Positions 35,460 to 46,900 of a stretch of 64,000 nucleotides of DNA are shown piece by piece. The position numbers were made by a program, and so were the translations under genes. The notes under the pieces were generated by a model. That model was not told the origin of the DNA. It saw only the letters and a program-made list of their open reading frames with translations, and did not search any database. This stretch comes from Cinnamomum chago (Eukaryota > Streptophyta > Magnoliopsida > Laurales > Lauraceae). Where the stretch lies: NCBI GenBank assembly GCA_038049695.1, contig CP142451.1:9608001-9672000 (forward strand), written 5' to 3'. Each line of letters begins with the position of its first letter. The stretch's first letter is position 1.

Positions 35460-36279
35460 TTGAAATTCCTTAGATTAGTGGCACTTAGACACTGGGATCC
35501 ATTAACACTCAATTGCCTTGGCAACACAAGTGGTGGTGGTGGTAAGGCCTTTGATGATTCTCCGCCCTTCTTAACTCTCGGAGGCATGACGTTTTTGTAT
35601 AGTTTCCCACAGACGGCGCCAATTGTAAGTGCAAAAAATCTCTCGGACTTACTTAGATGAATGTAGAACTTTTGGGAAGGATTAGCTGCCTGAAAACCTG
35701 AAAGGAGAGGAGAAGCAATGGTCAGAGACTCTGGCTGCAGTCAGCGTAAGGCCCTCCGACGCCTGAGTTAGTGCTGTCACTGAACAAATGGTGAAGTGAG
35801 ATGGAGAAGGAGAGAGAGAGCTTAGAGTCAGGGGGGGTCCTTGTGTATCTGGAAAAAAAACACCCCCTCTCTGATGTTACCTTTTGCATAATATATAGGT
35901 GAGGAAGTCCCATTAGAAGCTTCCTTAGTGGAGGTAGGTGAAAATGGGATATCCCATCTGTGGCCATACATCAATCTCTGGTGGATGTGATCGTTCGGTG
36001 CCCATCTTATTTGTCAGTTTGTACTGCAGCATGACTGTCTTGTCATCTGACACCTTTACTGAGATCTGGTATGATCTTAATTACAAGGACTCACTGGCAT
36101 TGATACCTAGATGGAGCACTTGGTCGAGGTGAAGCACTTAAGCCGAGGTGAGCTTTTTGGCTGAAGCCGAACTGGATGCCGAGGTCGAGATATATAGGCC
36201 GAGATCAAGACGATTCGAACCAGTACCGTTACCGTGATCAGCATAATCACTGTCATTAGTGAACCCCACCCCCCACACA
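35460..36279 (-). mobile_element. Ty3/Gypsy fragment: LTR, primer-binding site and gag start
   Basis: On the minus strand the LTR runs from TGTGTGGGG (36279) to ACTTACA (35624), 656 bp. It is followed by ATTGGCGCCGTCTGTGGGAA, a primer-binding-site-type sequence seen in many plant gypsy elements. An ATG at 35587 opens MPPRVKKGGESSKALPPP, a gag-like start, which runs out near 35460 where the element is cut. The remaining gag-pol and second LTR are absent. The LTR is related to the solo LTR at 40214-40884 (both have TCCGACGC and AACCTGAAAGG strings). Confidence 0.72.
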
Positions 36280-36990
36280 ATAATAATGAGTAAAACCACC
36301 ACCATACAATCAGCAACCCAATTGTGGACATAATGGCAAGTTCATTTCAGAGAATCTCTTCTAATATTTGAAAGAAAAAATGCGTAGCAGAAAGGGGTAG
36401 GTGCTGTTATGCTGGTGATCACCAAAATATCCCATTTTTGCGAAACCATTTGATAATCACCGATCAATACTGACAAGTCGTTGCAAGTATTTTCAGAATT
36501 TTCCACAGTATTCCAGTAGTCAAGACTCAAGATGTTTCTTTGAGTGCTTCTCAGTATTTTTCTACAGTATTCTCTTGAGGAAGAAAGGGGTGTTTTACAG
36601 GGTTTTCTCGAATGGTTGAATCATGGATGTTCCACAGAAATGGTGCCTTGGACATTGCGACGTCGTTTCTTAAGAGAAAATACCGGGTTGTTGAGGGATT
36701 TTATGTTCCTTGTAACAGTAATCCCAGGGGACCAAATCCAATCTCCCCACATGCCATCTCCAACTTGACCATAGACCCCAGATAAAATTATATCACATTG
36801 ATTTTTACTCCACTATTGGTGCCTGGTGGTTTCACTCATTACCTTGGATATCCACAATCCATTCGAAAGAGGGAAAGGGGAGCTTAAAAAATCATCATGT
36901 TTTACAAAACATATTCGGTACTTCGAAGATTTATAGTGTATAATCCATAAAGTGATTATTTTATTCCCCTTCTGTTTTTTTGTCATGCAG
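36280..36990. other. Unassigned DNA before the orphan ABCG exon
   Basis: No gene or repeat recognised. Related strings (CAGTATTTTTCTACAGTATTC and neighbours) recur around 36485-36580. The last 30 bases (C/T-rich, ending TGTCATGCAG) form a good splice acceptor for the exon at 36991. The penultimate ABCG exon was looked for here and not found. Confidence 0.4.
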
Positions 36991-37147
36991 GTATTCTGGT
37001 GTGTGGCTGATAACTCGATGTGGTGCACTTTTGAGAAGTGGTTATGATATAAATGATTGGGGCCTTTGTATATTCATCTTGATTGCCTACGGTTCAGTGT
37101 TTCGTGCTATTGCTTTCGTCTGTCTGGTGACTTTCCATAAGAAATGA
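36991..37147 (+). pseudogene. Orphan terminal exon of an ABCG24/28-like transporter
   Basis: After the acceptor TTGTCATGCAG, the phase-2 reading gives YSGVWLITRCGALLRSGYDI, then NDWGLCIFILIAYG, and ends VCLVTFHKK with TGA at 37145-37147. This corresponds to the last transmembrane segment and C-terminus of the plant ABCG24/28 (WBC25/29) half-transporter family, as I recall it. The 52 codons have no stop or frameshift. No preceding ABCG exon is present within 3 kb, only the promoter relic at 33842-33945. It is therefore the end of a gutted gene copy, not part of a functional gene. The intact ABCG gene to the right is still at its seventh exon when it reaches the retrotransposons. Confidence 0.8.
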
Positions 37148-38808
37148 ATTCAATATATCTCTCTCTCTCTCTCTCTCTCAACACACATTTTTTTCCCATT
37201 TCATGTACAAATAGGGGAGAACCAGTTCTGAGACGTTGGTATCATAGTGGCCATTCAATTGACCTATGATTTCTTAGACTATAAGGCATTTCTTACCATG
37301 TAAAGGTACCGCATTTAAAATGGCGGGGTAAATGATGTAAAATCACTATTAGAGATATTGAATTTGTTATAAGTAGTTTGTATTTTGAGCAGATTTCAAT
37401 CTCTTTTCTTAATGTCCCTTACAATCACATCATCACCAAAAGGCTTAGCATTTCATTGTTTTAATGGAAGGTAACATTTAATCAACTGAGGACTGAAGTT
37501 TTCGGTAAGAATGCTTTCCAGTTGTGTGAATAGAATCACATGTGTCTTAGAAGAAATGAGATTGTGGGTGTCAGCCGTTTGACGTATATGCTTTTTACCA
37601 CCATCCAACCATGAATGATGGCGCTCAAGGTTATGGACCTGCAGGGGCTGGTCCAACTTTTGATTACCTGATTTGTCAGTATTGAATAGTATATTGAACT
37701 GAATGCATCCCACTGTTGTCCTATCCAGAAAAGCTGGGATTGTTTGATGAGTAAAGGTGGAGAAAATTGTCTGCAGTCATTTTCTTTTGTTTTCCTTCAC
37801 TTACTCTCATCCAAACAACCCCTCCATGTATTGTAAAATGCCCGTGGTGAATTGTGTAGGCATATGTATTTTTAGATAATTTCTTAAAAATCCCCTTTTT
37901 GTGCACCATTGTGTTTTACTGCAGGGGCCCACCTTTGTTCAATCCAGTCCATTAGCACGCATTTACCTCCTATTTGGATTAGCACCGGTCTAGTGACACC
38001 CATATCTCAAATTCAACCTTTGAATTTAAATCATAAAAACATAGCCTGATAAATCCATATAACTTTGAGGCTTAAAATCTAGGGCTAGGATTGTTTGATC
38101 ACAATAGTGATTTGCAACTCTTTATCCACATTCAGATCTACACATTCCCACTGTCTCCCAAATCACGGCAACATCTGTGCCCATTCATTAAAATTGTGAA
38201 TCTCATTATCCTTCACCAAATTCACGAGCCTTGTTACTTAAAAAAAAAAAAAAAAAAATTTAAATTGCTCAAAATAAATACACTCTTCTTACAAGGTCTT
38301 TCCAAAATTTCACTTCAACTGGACTTGAACCCACCATTATCAATTGCATCGGTTCCCTCTCGCACGTGGGTAGGAAGGTTCTCGCATACGGGTAGGTTTG
38401 CTCACGGGGCAGATCTAGGGTAGTTTCGAACCCAAGAAGTGGGGTGACCTAACCTTTACCTGATGGCAATCTTGGGATTAAAGACTTGAAAATTCAGTCT
38501 AAAAAATACCTCCTTAGTCCTTACCACCACTATCCTTTCAATCATACTGTCCCATACCCAAAGACTCACTTTTGGCTTTCTACCCTTAAATGCAGGCCTT
38601 TTATTTTAGGGCTTTTGGCCTTGCAGTCACCTCTAGGCTCTAGACAATGAATTCCCCCACCTCTTTTTAAATTAAATTTTTTTTCCCACTGCCGTACTAA
38701 CAGAATATTGGAAAGAAAGCTAGAATGCCCTTTATTTGTATGATATAGCAATTTTTTTTTTAAATCCTTGCAATATTGCAAAAGATTATGTTTAAATAAG
38801 CGATATTG
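37148..38808. other. Downstream flank of the lost ABCG copy
   Basis: No gene. It has a (CT)n tract at 37160-37180 and an A-run at 38240-38258. The right edge at 38808/38809 is where sequence from XPD intron 7 starts again, so it is the inferred tandem-duplication junction. A TATTGCA string occurs twice next to the junction (about 38773 and 38804). Confidence 0.5.
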
Positions 38809-38893
38809 CAAATTGTGGGCAGTATCTTAAAATGGGCAATACTGCTTACATTACTGCTTTGTGAGGTTAAGTGTCGACATTTTCATGTTGCAG

Positions 38894-39159
38894 AATATTG
38901 CTTGCTAGGTTAGAATACTTACGAGAGGAGAGACATTTCAGATAAAGGAAGGCGATTTTTTGACTTTTGATGCCTTGGTATGATTTCCTGATGCCTGTCG
39001 AATTAGGCCTATTAGCATTACTTGTTTTGAGTTAATAATACTTTATATGGACTTTTGAGCTTCTTTTAGTTGATGGGCAAATTTTCCTGCACAGAGGCAA
39101 GCGGCACAATTCATTCGTTCTAAAGCAGATTATGGAATGATGATTTTTGCTGATAAGAT
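38894..39159 (+). pseudogene. XPD exon 8-9 remnant
   Basis: The copy of XPD exon 8 (38894-38977) has a 5-bp duplication (GAGAG after CGAGAG) that shifts the frame. The copy of exon 9 (39095-39159) lacks 12 bp that encode part of the QCVGRVIRS helicase motif. Its end AAGAG has become AAGAT before the GTGTTA donor. Intron sequence between them is preserved, so this is a DNA-level duplication, not a processed copy. No exon 10 or 11 follows. Non-functional. Confidence 0.9.
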
Positions 39160-39316
39160 GTGTTAACTTGATCCCATTTATTCTTTTATTTTTGTGTTTA
39201 TTTTGTGAGAAAACATTTGCTAAGGAGAATAATATGTAATGGGCAGAGATTGATCTGCCCCAATAAAGTGCAAGTTCCTAAAACAACTAGTAAACACTAT
39301 TTCTTTGATAAGAGCC

Positions 39317-39430
39317 TGTAACACAGTTGGAAGGTCCTTATTGTCATGGGCACGAGGTTGTAGGTTTGAGTCATATTACCAATCAAAGAACAATAATAGT
39401 AAATAAATATTTAGAATTTTTTTTATGAAA
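39317..39430 (+). mobile_element. SINE, copy B of the XPD-intron element
   Basis: The TAACACAGTTGG box A and GGTTTGAGTCA box B of 25388-25500 are both retained, with several substitutions between them. It was inherited through the segmental duplication. Confidence 0.55.
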
Positions 39431-39565
39431 GTCAATGCAATTTGTGAAGAAATGCACATGCAGACACCTATGAAGGTCCTTAACAAGGCAATTCCTTCGA
39501 CCTCCACATTTTGTTGCTGAATATTATATACCTGAACTACCTTCTAAGAAGCGCTTGATGACACC

Positions 39566-40186
39566 TTAGACCCATAAAAAAAAAAAAATCTTTCATAAAC
39601 ATCTTTTTATTAGACACAACTCTAAACAACATAGGGAGAAGAGACCACAATTACTCTATCCTGATCCAATCATCAAACAAAAAACAAACACTTTTTCCCT
39701 CCCCAACTCTAAAACCCACACCCTTGAAAACTTTCCCCCCGACATTGGACTGCTCCCCAAACTAAGAAACGACCCTCCATAACCCTGACACCCTATACCT
39801 AGGGACAAATCTAGGAATCCAACCTCACTTATCCTCACCATACTTAGAAGCAATAACTTTTCTCCACAAAATCATCTTTTTCTTCGCCAAACCTCCACTA
39901 CCACTTTGCTAGCAATGCTCAATTTTTAAGCTCTAAATTATGATGTCTAAAACTCCACAAGATTTAGGTTTTACCACTTCACTCCATTTCAGGAGATGGA
40001 TCTTCTTTTTGTCGCCCTTGCCTTCCAACAGAAAATTGCTTCTAAATTCTAATACTATCCAATTTATTTCTATCTGATACTGGCATCTTGACTAATGACA
40101 TATAATAAATTAAACATTAGGTAAGAAAGTTTTGACGAGCGTTATCCATCCTCCCAAAATATATCTAACGACTTTTCGATGCACTT
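39566..40186 (-). mobile_element. LINE fragment in copy B
   Basis: It matches the LINE parts at 28157-28572 and 30250-30462 of copy A, without the MULE-like insertion between them. Minus-strand readings include GFLDLSLGIGCQGYGGSFLS. It is broken by stops and indels. The left border is a deletion joining former XPD intron 9 to the LINE interior. Confidence 0.8.
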
Positions 40187-40213
40187 AACTTAAAAAGCAG
40201 CCACATAACCCAA

Positions 40214-40884
40214 TGTAAGTGTAGAAAAATATACTCACAAGATTAGGATGCCTTCAAGGACTTACTTAGAGTACCAGAGAAGGAGCTGCGTGTCTGTTAA
40301 ACCTGAAAGGGAAGAAGAGAACGGTCAAAGGACCCTGGCTTGGGCAGCGCAGGGCTCTCCGACGCTCAAGTTAGCAGTGATCGGAGAAGAAGAAGGAAGG
40401 GAGGGAGTGTTGTTGCATGTCAGAGAATGCATACCTTCTTCCTCGTCTATCTTGTGCCTTATAGAGGGAATAGTTCTGATGATTGTGCCAGGGGGCCCTG
40501 TGATGTGACTATGGTCTCATCAGCCCACATAGTCATTAATGAGGGTCCATCACAGCCCTCATTGCATTTAATGGGGGTCCGATCAGCCCATACTGCATTT
40601 AATGCCAGTCACATTGGGCCTGACCCTACTCTGGTCTGTTGACGGCTGAGGTCCCATCGGACCCCTTTCTTGGGCCCCGTCTGTGTGGGAGCTGTAGCCA
40701 ATGGATGCAGTTATAATCCGTGTGGCCGAGACTGGATGAGGTGGCGCGGCCGAATTGAATATCACTTCCCGATATCAGCAGCTGGGGCCGAGACCGAATC
40801 GGCAAGGGTCTGTGTCCGAGACCGATATGGACGTGCTTTTGCCGAAACCGAACGGGGTTTTGTTGTAGAGATGGTCCCCACACA
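40214..40884 (-). mobile_element. Solo gypsy LTR with target duplication
   Basis: It begins TGTAAGTGTAG (40214) and ends CCCCACACA (40884), 671 bp. CCCAA is repeated at 40209-40213 and 40885-40889. It is of the same family as the LTR at 35624-36279. No primer-binding site or coding DNA is attached. Copy A lacks it, so it probably arrived after the duplication. Confidence 0.75.
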
Positions 40885-40889
40885 CCCAA

Positions 40890-42243
40890 AATTCTAAACA
40901 CGTGGTAATTGTTTGATTTGATTATTCTTGTACACCCCAACTCAAAATTCTGAACACGTTGTAACTGTTTGATCTGATCATTGTTGTACATTGAAGTTTC
41001 TTGTAGCAGCCATCTGTTGAAAAAAATAAAATTAAGTACCAGTTGCAAAGCATGCATCTGAATCTTCTTTCGTTCAGACAAATTAGTTTTCGAGTTGTTT
41101 GAGGTTTTCATAACAAAGCTAGCCTTTTTAGTTCAAAGGATGATAGATAGAATTTGTGTTTTTTCAGATTCTGATTAGTTATCAGACTTAGAACTCTTTT
41201 AAAAATGACTTATCTGCACCAATTGATTCAACTGTCTAGGTTAGGTGAGTCAAATCTTTTGAACTTTTGACCCCAATATGTATCATCAATGCAATGGGTC
41301 TTCCTCATAAAATTTAAAGAAGGGCATTACAGGCTTTGATCAATAAACTTGGACGAGTCATTATTCAAGCTGTGTGACCCAACCTACCAAGTGGCTCACC
41401 AAGCAATGGCCTTCATGATTGTGTCTGAACAAGGCCCCATGGGTGCAAACTAAAAAATCTTGAGAATATTGTGCGAGACCATGGCCCCAGTCTGGACTCT
41501 TTAAAAATCAATCTAGTTACTTAACTAGTAAAGAACATGGTAACATAATCTTATGGATTGTCCATTAATCACAATTCTTAATCAAAATTGTCAATTCTAT
41601 TGTAGAAACAACTTCTATATATATGGAGTAAAATTTTTAGATAACTCCTACATTAAGAGGGCATTTATTTATAGCGGCTCAAATCTTAACTCGAAATTTG
41701 TAGATTTGACTCCGGCTATCATGACATTCAATTGTAGGTTTATTGACATCCTTGCTGCATCACAACAAATGGACTTTTTTGAGTTGTGAGATGTATGTGG
41801 TTCATCTGCATGGTATGTTACCTAGAATTATTCTTAATGACCCAGTACGTGTTGACATGGTCTATATATTGACAAAATTAGCTCGAAGTGGGAACAGGAC
41901 CTCTTTATTCCATTTAGTTTCTCATCAAGTGTATTGGAATGGGCAGCCTTAAGAGAGAAAAAAAAATCTTCATCTCCATTCAAATCTTCATCTCCATTCT
42001 CCACCCCATGAAATATCCATATTCCATAAAGAGGACATGGATTATAAACTCAATTTAACACATACTAACTCCATTCATTTAAATGAAGACAAACTAGAGA
42101 AGGCACTTAGACATTAGATAAAAACCCTCCCTTGAACCTGCTCCAATACTTCTCAGTTCTCACTCTCATTGATGAACCTCTTGAATGAATTGATTTATTG
42201 ATTTCCTATTTGAACTTTCCCATTTTTCATACCTCCTTCTGAT
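40890..42243. other. Duplicated intergenic DNA (copy B)
   Basis: No gene. It aligns with about 30840-32140 of copy A with point changes and small indels. A CTTCATCTCCATTCAAATCT string and its shorter repeat CTTCATCTCCATTC occur in tandem in both copies. Confidence 0.6.
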
Positions 42244-42260
42244 GATTTCTAATCAATAGT

Positions 42261-42507
42261 GTTTTTTTTTTTTTTTTTTTGAATGTTAATTTTCATAGAT
42301 CAAACTTAACAGTAAATGAGGAAATACTGAAAAGCCAAAAAGGAAATAAAAGAGAAACACAAGCCAACACCACCAAAATTAAACACACAACCACAAGAGC
42401 CAGAGAGAGCTTGAAGGAGCAATAACATCTGTAGCAACATTAAATGAAGGCCACTTTGATCCCACCAATTCCTCAAAATGATATCAATAGAAATCCCATG
42501 AAATTGA
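42261..42507 (-). mobile_element. Short retroposed fragment with poly(A) tail
   Basis: A 247-bp insert with a poly(T) run at its left end (42262-42280), so its 3' end and poly(A) are on the minus strand. The 17-bp target duplication GATTTCTAATCAATAGT (42244-42260 and 42508-42524) is perfect. Copy A has the single, unoccupied sequence at about 32117. Long variable TSDs with poly(A) indicate LINE-machinery retroposition. The body is probably a 5'-truncated LINE 3' end; its family is not recognised. Confidence 0.8.
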
Positions 42508-42524
42508 GATTTCTAATCAATAGT

Positions 42525-43626
42525 TACAGAGGCAATTCATCATTTACTAGTCTATTTAAGAATGGCAGCCCTCTTTTATGACCATCTTTTCTCCAAGATG
42601 CACTGTTATGGTCTTCCCACTGTTCCCAGCTTCCGTGATCTATGCAAGTTCATTAAGTATTATATTCTACAATGTATTGAATTAGAGTATAACAAAAAGA
42701 GTAAGGCTGCGATGACGTAGCTATCAGCTGTAGTCATAAACTAATGAGAACTGGTAAACTGCATTACAAGTTTGTGTTTAAGAAAATTGTATTTGAACAA
42801 TCACATATATAATAAGTCAGATTAATTTGTCGTATTTTGGAAAACATTACTTTTTGAGCAAGTGGAAACAAACAGTCAAATGGAAAATGACCATCCAGAA
42901 TGTACCTCAAGTTTTTTAATATTATCAATTGGAAGTGTTTGTTCGGAGGAGTTTTTTTAATGGGAATTTCATATATTATAACTTCTGTCACCAATATTAG
43001 TTGTTGTCATCTTGGGATTTGAAGTTTGCTCTCTTATTAAAGAGACTTCAACATTAGGTCTTGAGGATTGTCATTTTGGCTGGTAGGAATTTTCAAATTT
43101 AATAAAACTTTTTCAATCTAGCTTCCAATATGCTGGAGGGTATTTGAGCTTTTGCGAATCCAACCGAAGGACAAACAATTGGCACATTTAGATATCCATC
43201 CCTCTAACAAGAATGCTCGGATATTATATAAGCCAATAAGCATTTAGCACCTCTTTATTTAGAAGTATATTGGATTAGAATTTCCTATTTTATGACAACT
43301 GTTATCTTTTTTTCTATTTGTATAGTGAGAATTTATAAAAATTAGTCTTGAAAGTTGAGGTAAGATCGAAATTTAAAAATTCCTACAAAGCTATTTATAT
43401 AATTTTTCCTTCATTTGGCAATTTTTTTACCTTCTATTCTGTGTACGAATAAGTTGGTGATAATTTTTTAAACTTCAATGGCTAAACAGGACAACAATCC
43501 ATAAAAGAAAAAAAAACCTTTTTTCTTATAAAAACAGTAGAGAGTTCAATAAAACCAACAAAAACCTTCAAACCATACTCATATAAATCATAAAAAAGGA
43601 CAAGAACATCAAAAAGAAGTCTCATT
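42525..43626. other. Duplicated upstream DNA of ABCG (copy B)
   Basis: No gene. It aligns with about 32130-33415 of copy A apart from the elements unique to that copy. Confidence 0.55.
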
Positions 43627-43980
43627 AAGACAAAGGCGGCCGGGTCCCATTTAGGCCGTTGACTGTACAGAATTGAAATGTTCTCTGTCCGAAGCAGGTC
43701 CCCAGGCCCCACTCACTCTTCTTCTTTGTAAATTGCATTGCGGCATTTCATGGCAGTATTCTTCCTCCCCCGCCATTTCTCCTTCCATCTCTACCTGCAA
43801 AAACCCTAGATTTCTCCGCCTCCACACCTTCCAATCTTCAAACCCTCAACACCCATTCATCTATCTCTCAATCTCGATCTCACCCCACTATCGAAATCGA
43901 AATCATCTGTGCTATGTTTGACCTCAAAGATCTGATTTTTCTCCAGATTTCTTAGTCTAAAGAAAGTTCCTGAGATCAAT
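43627..43980 (+). promoter_or_regulatory. Probable promoter and 5' leader of the ABCG gene
   Basis: The last 354 bp before the ABCG start codon. The left 109 bp are shared with the orphan promoter at 33842-33945. The rest is C/T-rich (CCTCCCCCGCCATTTCTCC and similar), like plant leaders. No TATA box can be chosen with confidence. Confidence 0.45.
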
Positions 43981-46900
43981 ATGAGAAGAGCTTACGTTAT
44001 CTTAGTTTCTGTTTTATTTCTTTTGAGCTCTTCTCCATCTGCATTGTCCCAATCTGCAAGTCCAGAGCTCCTTCCGCTGTTAACTGAGATCATATACAAA
44101 AGGATTGAGAATCAAACAGATGTCTACTCCTCTGCTTTCGCCCGTCGATTGAATTTCTGCATAAAGGACCTGTGGGTTGCGTTTTTCTTTTTTTAAAAAT
44201 TAATTTTGGTGGTGGGGATGGGAATTTGGAATGGATATGGGTTTAATTTGAATGTTTTTGTTGTTTTGCAGGAAGAAAGAATGGAATGAGGCGTTTAATT
44301 TCTCGTCGAATTTGGATTTTGTTACTAAATGCATTGAACAAAGAGGTTTGCTTGGCTGAACTCTTTTCTGTTGATTGATATCTGAATATGTTGAATTTCG
44401 GTTTTGGGAGTAGGGGGGAGCTGATAAAAACTTTGAATTTAGTAGTAAGGGAGGATATATGATGTGTGGAGTTGCGGAGAACATGGGTTTGAATAGGGTT
44501 GAGTAGATAAGTAGAGTTCATAAGGCCAGATGCCGTTTATGATAATGATGGATGGGTTGTATGGTCCAATTGTCAGGATTGTCATTCAACTGAATTGATA
44601 ACAAGGATATGTTAGTTGTACTGGCCGGTATGAATCTGTATAGGAACTAACCCCCACAGTACTAAACTGTTGGTTTTATTGATTTCCCCACACACTTAAC
44701 CTCCCGACACAAGTCCCTATCCAACAGTCCCAGTGGTCAATCTGCGGTTGTATCTGCTTCACCACTTGCACGACAATGCGATTTCTCCATAGAGTGGCAT
44801 TTTCACCATGGGACTTGTTTTACATCCACAAAGCATTTTTTTCCCCTTTTCTACTGGGAGGCTGATCATTTAGCTAAGCTGGAGTTGGTTGGGATATTGT
44901 GCAGTCGGTTTGATTCCATGGACAATTCAATGTTCTGATTTGGCCATTTTGGTCTATTTGGGTTTCTTTCATGTTATTCTGTGAAACCAACTGATGTTTT
45001 ATCTGTATCGGTTTTTTCCTCTTTATATTATAATCATCAAGGAAAACTAATGTCTTTTTACTGGCCAATATATGATAGGGGTTCCTAGTGTAAGATCCCA
45101 AATTTCCAGTAAAGTTCTGTAATTATTACTGAAGCTTAATGAAAATCAAGTCCTACGCTGTTTAGGCAATTAATTGACTTTACAGTGTAACTCAATTGGA
45201 CCAAACAATTTAACTACTAGGAAATGACGAAAGACGAATCAGAACAACCATCTGAATGAACTAAGTGAACCACAACAGGACCTCTGTTTTGGTTGATTAA
45301 CCTAGGTTAGTGGAAAGTTAATATTTTTAATTGTCTATTTTCTTGGTGAAAGACACAACAGGACCTCTGTTTTGGTTGATAACCTAGGTTAGTTTGTCAG
45401 GCCGATGCATGGACAAGGTTGGAAACCCAAGAAGGAGATAATTAAGGAAATCTATGAATCTAGTCACCCATAAAGGACAGTGGCCCTCATAGGATAATGT
45501 CACGATTATCTAGAGATGGAGGAAGGGTGACGCAGAACCCTAGGGTTAGGGTTTGTGTAAAAAGTGCCAAAGCATAATAAAGGTTATGGGCCTCCTTGCA
45601 ACGGCTCAGCTTTGCATCAAAGGGTTACAAGGGTATGTGAGAGCATTTTGTCCCTGTTTGAAAGAGCTTGTGGAGTAAGCTCAACAAATGGGTTGGGGCC
45701 TTTCCCTATCTCATGATGTGGTTTCAAATCAAGTTTTACTGTTTGAATGAATCTTTTGGTGGGATTCTGTGATGGATGGAGTCTTTGCGAAGGACACTTT
45801 CTCAATGCAATCATGAGAATTAGAGGGAATGAGTAAATTTTACTTGAATACATACATGATAGAATACAAGAAAATTTTTAGAGTATGGCATGAAAATTAT
45901 TCTAGATAGGATTTCCTTTCCTCTGCATGAGATAATTACGTGCCAATCTCTCTTTTCTAAATAGGAACTTCTTACCTCTCCTATTGATTACATACCTATC
46001 AACATCTTGATAGATCTAGGAAATCTTCTTGGGATTTTCCAAACTATGAATGTAGATCTAGTAAAATTTCTTAGATATTTGCTATACTTGGTGGATATGA
46101 TTTGGCCAATGGGTTGACTGACCATGGGCTAGGTCCAATGCGCCATACATTAATTGGCTAGTGGGTTAGGCCTGATGGGCTAGCTGACTGGGGGTCAATA
46201 GTTGGGATCCTTTGTAGATCTTAAGGCCTATATCATAGTTAAAAAAAAAAAAAAAAAAGGAAAAACTGACCCATGTGTGAATTGATATTAAAGTTCTAGT
46301 TGGACGATCAAGATTGAATCTAGTGTAAGAGCTTATTAAAGGTCTAGTTGGATGGTCAAGATTGAATCTAGTGTAAGAGCTGGACTGAAATGTGCATTGG
46401 AGCTTATTACAGCTATTCAAGGGGCTTATACTCTTCTCTCCACCACCCACCCCTAATCCCAACCCATCCAAACAAAGGTATGTTTGCATGTAGGTACACC
46501 CTTGAAACCCTTTGAGATTTAAAAGGAACCTCCAAGAATGTCTTTGTCAACTGGTGAAACTAATACTATGTTAATTTCTACTGGATTTAATATATTAGCG
46601 ATACATTTATATGGTAAAAGTAGCTTATCCCAACTTGCAAGCCTCAATTTAAGCTACTGTGCCCCTGATTTGTGGGTTACCATTATGGAGCTGAAATCCA
46701 GCATCAATATATTACAAGTCAGTTACAATGCTGCCAGGAAAACTGAGAGGTGCAAGGCCATGAGTAATGCCAAAAATATAAAGTAATTTAATGTTTTTAG
46801 AAGCTCTGTATAGTGTATTCACCTGGTTTAGTACCTACTAAACGAATATCACGCAGTTATAGTTTTTCGTTCTATATTAATCTAAGACAAAAGTCTGTGT

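Larger units (their letters stand above)
38809..43735. repeat. Segmental duplication, copy B (alignable part)
   Basis: Collinear with copy A (24822-33945). It starts at CAAATTGTGGGCAG in former XPD intron 7 and ends at the ABCG promoter. It carries remnants of XPD exons 8 and 9, the SINE, a short LINE segment and the ABCG upstream region. It lacks XPD exons 10-11 and most of the LINE. It lacks the MULE-like element, the SINE-like insertion and both MITEs of copy A. It has its own insertions at 40214-40884 and 42261-42507. Confidence 0.88.

Noticed and set aside
36544..36768. ORF before the orphan ABCG exon, considered as an ABCG exon
   Set aside because: Its translation does not resemble any part of the transporter and it has no suitable splice borders.
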